64,000 nt of DNA from Pseudomonas sp. PDM14 (GCF_014851905.1 NZ_JACVAQ010000001.1:1922001-1986000); one strand, 5' to 3'. Positions 34,116 to 43,620 are shown, counted from the stretch's first letter. Notes: generated by a model not told the origin, from the letters alone. Numbers and translations are program-made.

Positions 34116-35420
34116 TTGAATCAGAACTGGCGGAGTGCGGTGGGGCGTCATCTCTTGCTGCTCCTGGTGCCATGCCTGCTGGTCGGCCTGGTCAGTGGCG
34201 AGTACGCCTTGCCCTTGCTGATCGGCATTGGTGCCTACCTGGCCTGGCACATCAAGCAGCTGCTGCGCCTGCATACCTGGCTGCGCGAACGCCGCCCCGA
34301 TGAGGCACCGCCTGAAGGCTACGGCCTGTGGGGCGAGATCTTCGACAACATCTATCACCTGCAGCGCCGCGATCAGCGCGTACGTGGCCGCCTGCAGGCG
34401 GTGATCGACCGCGTGCAGGAGTCCACCGCCGCCCTGCGCGACGCGGTGATCATGCTCGACCGCGACGGCAACCTGGAGTGGTGGAACCGCGCCGCGGAAA
34501 CCCTGCTCGGCCTGAAGACGCCGCAGGACAGCGGTCAGTCGATCACCAACCTGGTACGTCATCCGCGCTTCAAGGAATACTTCGAGCAGGGCGAGTTCCG
34601 CGATGCCCTGGAGCTGCCCTCGCCGGTCAACGATCATCTGCACCTGCAGTTGCAGATCACCCGTTATGGCAACAGCGAGCACCTGATGCTGGTCCGTGAC
34701 ATCACCCGTCTCCACCAGCTGGAGCAGATGCGCAAGGATTTCGTCGCCAACGTCTCCCACGAACTGCGCACGCCGCTGACGGTGATCGCCGGCTACCTGG
34801 AAACCCTGCTGGACAACGTCGAGGACGTGAACCCGCGCTGGCTACGGGCGCTGCAGCAGATGCAGCAGCAGGGCGCGCGCATGCAGAACCTGCTCAACGA
34901 CCTGCTCCTGCTGGCCAAGCTGGAAGCCACCGACTACCCCTCGGACAACGTGCCGGTGTCCGTCGACCTGCTCCTGCTGAGCATCAAGAACGATGCCCAG
35001 GCATTGTCCGCTGGCCGCTGCCACCGCATCAGCCTGGAAGCCGACCCCCACCTGCGCCTCAAGGGCAGCGAGACGGAGCTGCGCAGCGCCTTCTCCAACC
35101 TGGTGTTCAACGCGGTGAAGTACACCCCGGACGAGGGCGAGATCCGCATCCGCTGGAGCGGTGACGAAAACGGCGCGCAGTTCAGCGTCACCGACAGCGG
35201 TATCGGCATCGAGACCAGGCACCTGTCGCGCCTGACCGAGCGCTTCTACCGCGTCGACTCCAGCCGCGCCAGCCATACCGGTGGCACCGGCCTCGGCCTG
35301 GCCATCGTCAAGCACGTGCTGTTGCGCCACCGCGCGCGCCTGGAGATCGCCAGCGTGCCAGGCAAGGGCAGCACCTTCACCTGCCATTTTCCGCCGCAGC
35401 AGGTGATTCGGCGGGGCTAG
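34116..35420 (+). CDS. phoR: Phosphate sensor histidine kinase PhoR
   Basis: The 434-residue product has N-terminal membrane helices (residues about 12-50) and a PAS domain (about 100-200). The DHp motif FVANVSHELRTPLTVIAGY and the ATPase N, G1 and G2 boxes (FNAVKYTP, TDSGIGIE, GGTGLGLAIVKH) follow. The start is TTG at 34116, preceded by TAAGGA; the first ATG would remove the membrane anchor. Confidence 0.95.
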   Translation: MNQNWRSAVGRHLLLLLVPCLLVGLVSGEYALPLLIGIGAYLAWHIKQLLRLHTWLRERRPDEAPPEGYGLWGEIFDNIYHLQRRDQRVRGRLQAVIDRVQESTAALRDAVIMLDRDGNLEWWNRAAETLLGLKTPQDSGQSITNLVRHPRFKEYFEQGEFRDALELPSPVNDHLHLQLQITRYGNSEHLMLVRDITRLHQLEQMRKDFVANVSHELRTPLTVIAGYLETLLDNVEDVNPRWLRALQQMQQQGARMQNLLNDLLLLAKLEATDYPSDNVPVSVDLLLLSIKNDAQALSAGRCHRISLEADPHLRLKGSETELRSAFSNLVFNAVKYTPDEGEIRIRWSGDENGAQFSVTDSGIGIETRHLSRLTERFYRVDSSRASHTGGTGLGLAIVKHVLLRHRARLEIASVPGKGSTFTCHFPPQQVIRRG

Positions 35421-35492
35421 GCGCTCGTGTGACTTGCAATCGCTGCCGCCAGCCTCCAACCTTTAGCGATCTTTCGCCACCCGACCCCCTCA

Positions 35493-36830
35493 ATGGACCC
35501 TTCTCCTAGTTCCGTCGCCACCTATTTCGCCGACTTCGGCCTTATTCTGTTCGCCCTGTTCCTCGTGCTGCTCAACGGTTTCTTCGTGGCCGCCGAGTTC
35601 GCCATGGTCAAGCTGCGTTCGACCAAGGTCGAGACCATCGCCGAAGAGAACGGCTGGCGCGGACACATCCTGCGCACCGTACACAACCAGCTCGACGCCT
35701 ACCTCTCGGCCTGTCAGCTGGGCATTACCCTGGCCTCCCTCGGCCTCGGCTGGGTCGGCGAACCGGCCTTCGCCCACCTGCTCGAACCGCTGTTCAGCTA
35801 CGCCGGCATCGAGTCGCCGAAGCTGGTCCACGCCATCGCGTTCTTCTTCGCCTTCTTCATCATTTCCTACCTGCACATCGTCGTCGGCGAGCTGGCCCCC
35901 AAATCCTGGGCGATCCGCAAGCCCGAGCTGCTCTCGCTGTGGACGGCCGCGCCGCTGTACGCCTTCTACTGGCTGATGTACCCGGCCATCTACCTGCTCA
36001 ATGCCAGCGCCAACGCCATCCTGCGCTTCGCCGGCCAGGGCGAGCCCGGGCCGCACCACGAGCACCACTACAGCCGCGACGAGCTGAAGCTGATCCTGCA
36101 CTCCAGCCGTGCCCGCGACCCCAGCGACCAGGACATGCGCGTGCTGGCCTCGGCCGTGGAAATGGGCGAGCTGGAAGTGGTCGACTGGGCCAACTCCCGT
36201 GAAGACCTGGTCTACCTGAACAGCGACGCCAAGCTCGACGAGGTGTTCAGCCTGTTCCGCCGCCACAAGTACAGCCGCTACCCGGTATATGACGAGGAGA
36301 ACGCCACTTTCGTCGGCATCCTGCACATCAAGGACCTGCTGCTGCACCTGTCCTTGTTGGAGATGCTGCCCTCGGCGCTCAAGCTCAGTGAACTGCTGCA
36401 CCCGGTCGAGCGCGTGACCAAGCACATGCCGCTGTCGAGCCTGCTCGAGCAGTTCCGCCAGGGCGGCGCGCACTTCGCCTTGGTCGAGGAAGCGGACGGC
36501 AAGGTAGTCGGCTTCCTGACCATGGAAGACGTGCTCGAAGCACTGGTCGGCGATATCCAGGACGAACACCACAAGGCCGAGCGCGGCATCCTCGCCTACC
36601 AGCCGGGCAAGCTGCTGGTGCGGGGCGACACGCCGCTGTTCAAGATCGAGCGCCTGCTCGGCATCGACCTCGATCACATCGAGGCCGAGACCCTGGCCGG
36701 GCTGGTCTATGAAAGCCTCAACCGCGTGCCGGAAGAGGAAGAAGTGCTGGAGACCGAAGGCCTGCGCATCATCGTGAAGAAGATGAAAGGGCCGAAGATC
36801 GTCCTGGCCAAGGTGCTCAAGCTCGATTGA
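35493..36830 (+). CDS. CNNM/CorC-type transporter-like protein with CBS domains
   Basis: The 445-residue product has an N-terminal DUF21/CNNM membrane domain (about 1-190; LLNGFFVAAEFAMVKLR, QLGITLASLGLGWVGEP). A CBS pair (about 215-345) and a CorC_HlyC domain (about 360-445) follow. Proteins of this type act in Mg/Co efflux or are called hemolysin-like. It follows phoR by 72 bases, as in Pseudomonas, and a terminator follows. Confidence 0.9.
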   Translation: MDPSPSSVATYFADFGLILFALFLVLLNGFFVAAEFAMVKLRSTKVETIAEENGWRGHILRTVHNQLDAYLSACQLGITLASLGLGWVGEPAFAHLLEPLFSYAGIESPKLVHAIAFFFAFFIISYLHIVVGELAPKSWAIRKPELLSLWTAAPLYAFYWLMYPAIYLLNASANAILRFAGQGEPGPHHEHHYSRDELKLILHSSRARDPSDQDMRVLASAVEMGELEVVDWANSREDLVYLNSDAKLDEVFSLFRRHKYSRYPVYDEENATFVGILHIKDLLLHLSLLEMLPSALKLSELLHPVERVTKHMPLSSLLEQFRQGGAHFALVEEADGKVVGFLTMEDVLEALVGDIQDEHHKAERGILAYQPGKLLVRGDTPLFKIERLLGIDLDHIEAETLAGLVYESLNRVPEEEEVLETEGLRIIVKKMKGPKIVLAKVLKLD

Positions 36831-36836
36831 TCGAGC

Positions 36837-36868
36837 GGCGCCGGGCTCCCTGCCCGGCGCCTTCCGTT
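36837..36868 (+). terminator. Terminator after the CNNM/CorC gene
   Basis: A 9-bp stem GGCGCCGGG/CCCGGCGCC with a 7-base loop is followed by TTCCGTTT, 6 bases past the stop codon. Confidence 0.75.
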
Positions 36869-36878
36869 TCGCCTCCCG

Positions 36879-37127
36879 TCAGCCCCATTCCCGTCCCTGG
36901 TCCAGATGCTGGTCGACCAGCCATTTGCCGTGGGCGATGGAGGCATGCTGGGCCTTGTCCAGCTCGCTGAGGAAGCGACAGTCCATCGGCAGGACCAGGC
37001 GTCGCGTGGTCTCGCCGTCCGGCGTGGTGATCTGGCAACCGCCGGCCCACGGCGTGGGAATGCCCGGATGCTCGACGACATCGGCGCGAATGGCATGTTC
37101 GCGGTGAACGCAATGCAGGGTAGTCAT
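36879..37127 (-). CDS. Small hypothetical protein
   Basis: The 82-residue product begins MTTLHCVHREHAIRAD and has GGCQITTPDGETTRRLVLPM. GAGGT lies before the ATG at 37127. It is cytosolic by appearance, with three cysteines and no recognised domain. The good ribosome site and the absence of a better overlapping frame support it, but function is unknown. Confidence 0.6.
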   Translation of the reverse strand: MTTLHCVHREHAIRADVVEHPGIPTPWAGGCQITTPDGETTRRLVLPMDCRFLSELDKAQHASIAHGKWLVDQHLDQGREWG

Positions 37128-37368
37128 GGCAGGTACCTCGCTGGCGTGGTGGTCTTCTTCACCATAAAGCAGCCGGTCACGGCCACGCCCGACAGCTGAC
37201 GAAGGGTCGCCCCGCGCGCCTCGAGAAGCGGATGAAATGCTCGCGCTGTGACCGGACTCTCCGTTTCCCGCCAGCGATCGGATCGGTGGCCGCCCGCTGC
37301 GCAAGACATTGCACAGGGGGCATTGCCTACCATCGGCAGGGTTCGATCAGGGAGCGAGGAACCCGGCC

Positions 37369-38841
37369 ATGACCGGCTATGTAGCCAACAACCGCGCGCA
37401 GCGGCGCGAGATCACCCCAGCCCGCGACGAGGTCTTCGACAGACAGGCGGCGCGCCAACTTGAAGGTAAAGGCACGGTAGCGACGTCCTGCCTGGTCGGC
37501 ATGCGTTTCGTCTGGAGCAATGGCGAATGCGTGGAGACCGGCCTGCCCTACGCGCTGACCGCCGCCGAAGGCGCGCGCCTGCAGGGCGGCCTGGATGCCC
37601 GCGGCAGCTTCACCCAGACCCTGGCGGCGAGCCGCTACGACGCGCAGCTGCTGGCCGATACGGATGTCGATGCTGAGGTCACACAGGCGCGCGAGGAGCT
37701 GCAGGCCGCACTGGACCAGATTCTCGCCGGTGAACGTGCCGAAGCGGCGGCACTCAAGGCCGAGCAGGACCGCCGCCATCCGCTGCTGAACCAGCTGCAC
37801 CTGCGCCTGAAGTTCGGCCAGGGTTTCTTTCTCGGCGCCTGGGGCCTGCTCCGTTCAGCCAAGGAGTACACCGACCTGGTCAACCCGCACACCCAGCTGT
37901 GGAACATGCTGGTCAGCTCCTGGAGCGCCACGGTCGGTGAGCAGGAACACTGGGGCCAGGCCTTCCTGCGTAACTACGGCGCCAGCCAGCACCGCGAACT
38001 GGTCGAGGCCCTCGGCTTCGACCCGGCGAGCATCACCCGCGAACAATTGGCCGACGCCTACGAGCTGGCCTGCTTCATCTACGCGGATGGCCCGAGCAAG
38101 CAGATACTCGGGCGCTTTGCGGTCGACTACGCGCGCGCGCAGAACGTCGAGGAAGTGGCCGAATTCGGTGGCGGTGCGGTGTTCGAGATCGTCCTCGCGG
38201 CGCTGCTCATCGTCCTCACCGGCGGCGCCGGGCTGGCAGCCCGTGGCGCCGTGTCGGTGCGCTACCTCGGCGCGCTGAAGCGTCTGGGCGATGCCGCGAA
38301 GAGGCTCGCCGCGGCGCTCAAACGGCTGCGCCTCAAGCGCCTGGGACGCGCCAGTGGCAGAGGCTCGGCGGCGCAGGTGATCGAGGTCGAACGGCCGCCC
38401 GCAATCCCGCGGGAAACCCTGGCGGTCCCGGCGGCACGCAACTGGTCGCACCTGACCCTGAGTCAGCGCCATTTTCCACACAAGGTGACCATTCCCAAGC
38501 AGACCGGCAACACCATGTACACCGTGGCGCCGGAGGTGGTGGCCAGGGACCTGGCGGAGATCCACCGCCTCGGTGACCAGATCCGCACGGGCGAAACCTT
38601 CACGCCGTCGTCGGGGCGTACCTTCGGCATCCACGACGGCTCCATCCACCCCATCAGCGGGCCGGGTACGATGAACATCACCTCGGCCGAATACAACATA
38701 CTCGTCACCGCGAAGAAGAAGGGCCTGGACAATGCGCGCAAATCGTTGGAAATGATGACCGGCAAGGGTATTTTCAGCGCCGAACAGCGGACCCGAACCG
38801 CCCAGCTTCTCGACCTCATGCAAGCCCGGGGTGTGCAATGA
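37369..38841 (+). CDS. Probable polymorphic toxin (type VI secretion-like effector)
   Basis: The 490-residue product has an N-terminal region of unknown fold (about 1-260), then a Gly/Ala-rich hydrophobic segment at 267-291 (FGGGAVFEIVLAALLIVLTG). A basic linker (300-335) and a separate C-terminal domain (about 355-490) follow. This layout, with a small acidic protein encoded in 4-bp overlap downstream, is typical of effector-immunity pairs. No PAAR, VgrG or secretion genes are in the window. The C-terminal domain has candidate catalytic residues in GRTFGIHDGSIHPISGPG. I do not recognise its toxin family. Confidence 0.6.
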   Translation: MTGYVANNRAQRREITPARDEVFDRQAARQLEGKGTVATSCLVGMRFVWSNGECVETGLPYALTAAEGARLQGGLDARGSFTQTLAASRYDAQLLADTDVDAEVTQAREELQAALDQILAGERAEAAALKAEQDRRHPLLNQLHLRLKFGQGFFLGAWGLLRSAKEYTDLVNPHTQLWNMLVSSWSATVGEQEHWGQAFLRNYGASQHRELVEALGFDPASITREQLADAYELACFIYADGPSKQILGRFAVDYARAQNVEEVAEFGGGAVFEIVLAALLIVLTGGAGLAARGAVSVRYLGALKRLGDAAKRLAAALKRLRLKRLGRASGRGSAAQVIEVERPPAIPRETLAVPAARNWSHLTLSQRHFPHKVTIPKQTGNTMYTVAPEVVARDLAEIHRLGDQIRTGETFTPSSGRTFGIHDGSIHPISGPGTMNITSAEYNILVTAKKKGLDNARKSLEMMTGKGIFSAEQRTRTAQLLDLMQARGVQ

Positions 38842-39239
38842 CCGAATCCGTGGACCTGATCCTCAAGGCCGAATTGAGCGAGGCCGAGCTGCTGGCGCAG
38901 CTCAATCAGCTGCTCGACGCCGGCGTCGAATCCGCCGACGTGCCGCGTGATGGCGCCCGCCTGTTCCTCATGCACTTCAACCACGAACGCGGCTTCGCCA
39001 CCACCTGCAGCCTGTGCTGGGGCGACCCGCAGCTGCAGGTGGACGACCTGGCCCTGGCCCGCCAGCTGGCCGCACGGCTGGATAGCGACGTGCTGCTGCA
39101 ACCGCGCAACCTGGAGCTGCCGCTCGGTCTGCAATGGTGTCTGGTAGATCCGCAGGGGGCGCTGAGCGCGGTAGAGATCATCGAACTGGAAGACGGCATC
39201 GAGGTGCGCCGCGAGCCGCGCCTGTCACTGCAGGCCTGA
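38838..39239 (+). CDS. Probable immunity protein for the upstream toxin
   Basis: The 133-residue product is acidic and cytosolic, beginning MTESVDLILKAELSEAELLA. Its ATG overlaps the toxin stop codon (ATGA), giving tight translational coupling. No known domain is evident. The immunity assignment rests on size, charge and position only. Confidence 0.55.
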   Translation: MTESVDLILKAELSEAELLAQLNQLLDAGVESADVPRDGARLFLMHFNHERGFATTCSLCWGDPQLQVDDLALARQLAARLDSDVLLQPRNLELPLGLQWCLVDPQGALSAVEIIELEDGIEVRREPRLSLQA

Positions 39240-39290
39240 CGGCGGGGGAAGGAGCGGCAGCGCCCGCCAGGGGCGCCGCCGAGGGGCGGG

Positions 39291-39671
39291 TCAGGCGATG
39301 GCGCCGAGCGGCGATTCTTTCGGGTTCGGCCCGTACTGGTTATCGCCCGGGGTGCTGTCGAGCAGCATGAACACCAGCAGAACGATGCCGCCGATCAGCG
39401 GGACGAAGGCGATCAGGCACCACCAGCCGCTGCGGTTGGTGTCGTGCAGGCGGCGGATGGTCACGCCGATCGACGGCAGCAGCACCGCCAGCGCGTACAG
39501 GCTGCCGAGCAGACCCATGCCCTGGGACAGGCTCAGACCGAGCACGCCGTCGATGATGCCGAGGACGACGGCGGCGATCAGGTTGAACAGGAAGAACATC
39601 CAGTATTCCTTGCGGCGCGCCCGGCCGGTGAACACCGCGTACTGCTTCAGAACGTCGAGATACCAGTTCAT
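39291..39671 (-). CDS. DUF805 membrane protein
   Basis: The 126-residue product has the DUF805 signature: FTGRARRKEYWMFFLFN near the start and IRRLHDTNRSGWWCLI later, with four membrane helices. Its function is unknown. Two ATGs occur (39677 and 39671); the second has the better spacing from AAGGA. Confidence 0.88.
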   Translation of the reverse strand: MNWYLDVLKQYAVFTGRARRKEYWMFFLFNLIAAVVLGIIDGVLGLSLSQGMGLLGSLYALAVLLPSIGVTIRRLHDTNRSGWWCLIAFVPLIGGIVLLVFMLLDSTPGDNQYGPNPKESPLGAIA

Positions 39672-39800
39672 AGTCATCCTTTCCTTGTGCCCCTGGGATA
39701 GGCAGACGCCAGCCGGGGTGATGCCGGTGCCTGCGTGCTGGGCACCGATTGAAGCCTATTCACCCGCGCAACTTACAGCACCGCATCGCACGAATGCGGG

Positions 39801-40277
39801 CTACCTGACAAAAGTCGCGCGTACGCGCTTGGAAACCAGCATGTACGGCACCCAGATCAGCGCCGGAATTACCGCACGCATGAGTTCCAGACTGGTAGCG
39901 GGGTCGAACACCGGCTCGTCCGGGGCGACCAGCAGAAAGGCGAAGGCATCGGCGACGATGAACAGCGGGGTGAACAGCAGGATGCCGATGTACAGGCGCG
40001 GGAACAGCTGGCGGCGGGTGAAGAACAGCACGCCCGCGGTCAGCCAGGCGCAGACCAGCGCGGTGTTGAGCACGATCTCGGCGTAGATCAGCGGCGCGAA
40101 GTAGGCGGTGTAGTCGGCCGTGCCCGGCGTGCTGAGCAACGCGAAGGTGCCGTCGTCGAACAGGCCCACGTACAGCGGCACGTACTCGTAGAGCATGCGC
40201 AACGGGCCGATGATCAGGCCCAGGCCAACCAGTATCAGCCAGCCGCCGAGGCCCTCGAGGTTCTTTTCTGTGCTCAT
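39801..40277 (-). CDS. DUF2569 membrane protein
   Basis: The 158-residue product starts NLEGLGGWLILVGLGLII, the DUF2569 hallmark, and has four hydrophobic helices. Its C-terminus resembles PYMLVSKRVRATF of the family. Function is unknown. It is downstream of the ABC operon on the same strand, but 130 bases separate them. Confidence 0.87.
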   Translation of the reverse strand: MSTEKNLEGLGGWLILVGLGLIIGPLRMLYEYVPLYVGLFDDGTFALLSTPGTADYTAYFAPLIYAEIVLNTALVCAWLTAGVLFFTRRQLFPRLYIGILLFTPLFIVADAFAFLLVAPDEPVFDPATSLELMRAVIPALIWVPYMLVSKRVRATFVR

Positions 40278-40407
40278 GCTGCATCCCTGCCAGGCTGCAG
40301 GACCGGCGCGCCCATCGCGCCGTTCTTTGCAGCGGGCGCCACGCTAGCGCATCTGACGACAACTGCAAAGCAGGCCCACACACCCATGATGCAACAGTAC
40401 TGGCGCC

Positions 40408-41250
40408 TCAGGCCGGCACGGTGCGGGTCAATTGTTCGAGCAATTCCAGGTCGGTGTTCATCCCCGAGGTCTCGCGGATGCGCGCGAGGATCTCGCGCTT
40501 GAGGGCGAGGAATTCCGCCGACAGCTTCATGTCCTGATTGCGCTCGGCGGGCAGCGGCACGTCGTAGATGGTGTCGATGCGACCCGGCCGCGGCGCCATC
40601 AGCACCACGCGCCCACCGAGGTAGATGGCTTCCTCGACGTCGTGGGTGACGAACAGGATGGTGCTCTTCTCCAGCCGGTGCACGTGGCGGATCAGGTCGT
40701 GCATTACCTCGCGGGTCTGCGCATCCAGCGCACCGAACGGCTCGTCCATCAGCAGGATCTGCGGCTTGGGCATCAACGCCCGGGCAATCGCCACGCGCTG
40801 CTGCATGCCGCCGGAGAGCTGGTTGGGATAGGCCTGGGCGAAGGCCGACAGGCCCATCAGGGTCAGCAGCGCTTCGGCGCGGCCGCTGGCCACCTCGATG
40901 TCGGCCTCGCCGCGCACCGTGTCGCTGATCACCTTGAGCTGGCGGCAGAACTTGATGTTCTCCATCACCCGCAGCCAGGGGTACAGGCTGTAGTGCTGGA
41001 ACACCATCGCCCGGTCGATGCCCGGCCCGTTGACCGCATGGCCGTCGACGAGGATTTCGCCGAGGCTGTGCTGCTCCAGGCCGCCGATGCTGCGCAGCAG
41101 GGTCGACTTGCCGCAACCGGAAGCGCCGACGAAAGTGATGAATTCGTTGGCCCGGATATCCAGGCTTACATCCTGCAGCGCCTGTACTTCGCGACCCTGG
41201 CTCTTGAACACCTTGCCGACGCGGCGGATCTGGATCTTGCTCTCGCTCAT
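40408..41250 (-). CDS. ABC transporter ATP-binding protein (SsuB/TauB type)
   Basis: The 280-residue product has Walker A (GASGCGKST), the signature LSGGMQQR, Walker B (ILLMDEP) and the switch histidine in FVTHDVEEA. It powers the importer formed with the permease 5 bases upstream and the binding protein at 48626-49630. It is the last gene of the operon. Homologues import sulfonates, taurine, nitrate or small nitrogen compounds. Confidence 0.93.
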   Translation of the reverse strand: MSESKIQIRRVGKVFKSQGREVQALQDVSLDIRANEFITFVGASGCGKSTLLRSIGGLEQHSLGEILVDGHAVNGPGIDRAMVFQHYSLYPWLRVMENIKFCRQLKVISDTVRGEADIEVASGRAEALLTLMGLSAFAQAYPNQLSGGMQQRVAIARALMPKPQILLMDEPFGALDAQTREVMHDLIRHVHRLEKSTILFVTHDVEEAIYLGGRVVLMAPRPGRIDTIYDVPLPAERNQDMKLSAEFLALKREILARIRETSGMNTDLELLEQLTRTVPA

Positions 41251-41255
41251 GGCGC

Positions 41256-42092
41256 TTACCTCTTCATCCAGGGGAAGGCCACGCGACCGAGCCAGCGGAA
41301 CGCCTGGTCGGTGAGCAGGCCGATGATGCCGATCAGCAGGATGCCGGCGAAGATCTTGTCGGTGTGCATGTAGCGCTGCGCCTTGAGAATCGCGTAGCCG
41401 AGGCCGGAGTTGGCCGCGACCAGTTCGGCCACCACCAGGTAGGTCCAGGCCCAGCCGCAGGTGATGCGCAGGGTATCGAGCAGCGCCGGGCGCGCCGACG
41501 GCAGGATCACCAGTTTGACGATCTCGCTGCGCGAGGCGCCCATGGTCTGCGCCGCCTCGATCTGCGCCATGGGTACGCGGCGCACATCCTCGGCGACCAT
41601 TAGCACCATCTGGAAGAAGGTGCCGATGAAGATGATCAGCACCTTGGAGCCTTCGTCGATGCCGACCCAGAGCATGATCAGCGGGATGAAGGCCACCGCC
41701 GGCATGTAGCGGATGAAGTCGGTGAGCGGCTCGAGAAACGCCTGCACCGGGCGGTAGGTGCCGATGTACAGGCCGATCGGCAGGGCGATCAGCGCCGAGG
41801 CAAGGAAACCGGTCATTACCCGGTAGACGCTGATGCCGATATCGGCGAGCAGGCCCTCCTCGCTCCACCAGCGCCCGACCCGCGCCAGCACCGCATCCGG
41901 GCCGGGCATGAACATCGGGTTGGTCAGGCCCAGCGCCGTGCAGGCCCACCAGACCAGCAGGGGGAACAGCAGGCCGGCCACCGCCAGCGCCCAGATGGCG
42001 CCACGCGGCAGCTCGCCACGGATCACCCACCAGCTCGGCCGTGCGGGCGGTACCGCGGCCTCGGTGGTGGGCAGGGGTTGATGAGCAGTCAT
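41256..42092 (-). CDS. ABC transporter permease (SsuC/TauC type)
   Basis: The 278-residue product has about six membrane helices and the EAA motif (EAAQTMGASRSEIVKLVILP), which docks the ATPase. It overlaps the upstream gene by 4 bases (ATGA). The cognate binding protein is the first gene of the operon, nine genes earlier. The transporter genes are therefore split around the enzymes. Confidence 0.93.
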   Translation of the reverse strand: MTAHQPLPTTEAAVPPARPSWWVIRGELPRGAIWALAVAGLLFPLLVWWACTALGLTNPMFMPGPDAVLARVGRWWSEEGLLADIGISVYRVMTGFLASALIALPIGLYIGTYRPVQAFLEPLTDFIRYMPAVAFIPLIMLWVGIDEGSKVLIIFIGTFFQMVLMVAEDVRRVPMAQIEAAQTMGASRSEIVKLVILPSARPALLDTLRITCGWAWTYLVVAELVAANSGLGYAILKAQRYMHTDKIFAGILLIGIIGLLTDQAFRWLGRVAFPWMKR

Positions 42093-42847
42093 GAGCAGGC
42101 TCCTGCACAGGGGAAAACGGGTTCGTCGCGGACTTGCCAGCCACCCAACGGCGGCATCGCGCCGAGGCAGGCGAGCACCGCCGGGGTCAGCAGCAGGTCG
42201 GCCTGGTCGGGGTCGACCGCCGCCGGCAACAGCGCCTGGCCAACCCGCTCGGGCAGGGTCGACAGTTCGATATGCCAGGGTTTGGCACCGCCGACGTGAC
42301 GGCCGAACGACAGCTCGAACTCCAGCAGCGTCTCGGCCTCGTGGGTGCTGGCGAGCAACGCGCCGAGCGACTCGGCGCACGGCAGCGGATTCTGTCGGCC
42401 AGCGGCGAAGAGGAAGCAGTCACCGGCCAGAAGCAGGCAGCCCTGGCGCCCGTCGAACGCCACCAGCCACACGCCCCAGTTGCGCCCGAGCGACTCCGGC
42501 AGGCGCTCCCAGACTTCGTGGTAACTGCCGTCGAGGCCGTCTTCAAGCAGGTATTCAGGCCGCTCGAAGCGCATGCGGCCGATGTCCTCGCGCCCGCTCG
42601 GCGGCTGGAAGTCGATGGCCCGGTGCCACTGACAGAGGTCGCCATCGATGGCCGTGTAGCCGGCGAAACCGGCCTGGCTCGCGCGCTCGGCGAGGCTCTG
42701 CGGCGCCGGCTGGGGAATGCGCAGGTCGGCGAACAGGCTGGCGGTCTGCAGCCAGTAGACCTGGGTGCTGGTGTCGTGCACACCCGCGGTGGTGGTCAGC
42801 AGCGTGCGCTGCCAGACCCCGAGGTAGGCGTCGGGAACCCGCTTCAT
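42089..42847 (-). CDS. Unrecognised protein of the guanidine-riboswitch operon
   Basis: The 252-residue product begins MKRVPDAYLGVWQRTLLTTT and is tryptophan-, aspartate- and glycine-rich. It has a pattern of short beta strands, loosely lipocalin-like in its first half. It ends with cysteines in FPCAGACS. There is no signal peptide. Overlaps of 4 bases on both sides tie it to the lactonase-like enzyme and the permease. I cannot assign a function; it may be a hydrolase accessory or a ligand-binding barrel. Confidence 0.7.
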   Translation of the reverse strand: MKRVPDAYLGVWQRTLLTTTAGVHDTSTQVYWLQTASLFADLRIPQPAPQSLAERASQAGFAGYTAIDGDLCQWHRAIDFQPPSGREDIGRMRFERPEYLLEDGLDGSYHEVWERLPESLGRNWGVWLVAFDGRQGCLLLAGDCFLFAAGRQNPLPCAESLGALLASTHEAETLLEFELSFGRHVGGAKPWHIELSTLPERVGQALLPAAVDPDQADLLLTPAVLACLGAMPPLGGWQVRDEPVFPCAGACS

Positions 42848-43620
42848 GAGTGGAACTCCGGAAACTGGCGCAGGCCGTTGAAAAAGGCCATGTCGTGGTT
42901 CGGCCACAGCTCGGCGTCGGTCTCGCGGGCCAGCGCCTTGAGCTTGCGGATGCTGTCGATGGCCAGGTCCTCGCGGCCCTGCCAGAGGGTGCCGGGGGCG
43001 ATTTCCTGGTCGAGGTTTTCCGTCAGGTCGGCGGCGTCACCGGCGAGGATCACCGGCTGGCCCTGGGGCAGCTCGATCAGCAGCGACATGTGCCCGGCGG
43101 TGTGGCCGGGGGTGTTGATGGCGCGCACACCGGGCACCAGTTCGTACTCGTCGGTCTGCACCTTCCAGCGGTAGTCACCGGCGAAATCGTCGACGAAATA
43201 GGCGTCGTCAGCCTTGGCCCGCGCCGCGTCCAGCTCGGCCGCGTGCACATGCACCTCGGCGCCGCAGACCTCGCACAGGCCACCGGCGTGGTCGAAGTGC
43301 AGGTGGCCGAGGAACACCACGTCGATGTCCGCCGGCGTCAGACCGAGGCGGGCGAAGTGCGCCGGCAGGCGCTGCTCTTCGGTCATGCGGGGGGCGCCCA
43401 TCTCGAAGTCGCCGTACCAGCGCTCGCGCAGCAGCGGGTCGGCGATCTTGGCGTAGTCGCAGCCGACGTCGTAGAGAATGCGCCCGTGCTTGGTTTCGAT
43501 CAGATAGGCGAGGATCGGCGCCTCGATCATCTGGCCGTGACCACGCTGCCAGGTGGAAATCGACTTGTCGTAGCGATGGGTCGCCGTGAGCAGCGGCCAG
43601 AGCCGGGTGACCTGGGTCAT
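42844..43620 (-). CDS. Metallo-beta-lactamase-fold hydrolase, AHL-lactonase-like
   Basis: The 258-residue product has the HxHxDH motif (GHLHFDHAGG, residues 106-111), a metal histidine in NTPGHTAGH, and an aspartate in ILAGDAAD. This is the pattern of AiiA/AttM-type lactonases. In this operon a lactone, cyclic amide or ester intermediate is as likely a substrate as a quorum signal. It overlaps both neighbours by 4 bases. Confidence 0.85.
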   Translation of the reverse strand: MTQVTRLWPLLTATHRYDKSISTWQRGHGQMIEAPILAYLIETKHGRILYDVGCDYAKIADPLLRERWYGDFEMGAPRMTEEQRLPAHFARLGLTPADIDVVFLGHLHFDHAGGLCEVCGAEVHVHAAELDAARAKADDAYFVDDFAGDYRWKVQTDEYELVPGVRAINTPGHTAGHMSLLIELPQGQPVILAGDAADLTENLDQEIAPGTLWQGREDLAIDSIRKLKALARETDAELWPNHDMAFFNGLRQFPEFHS

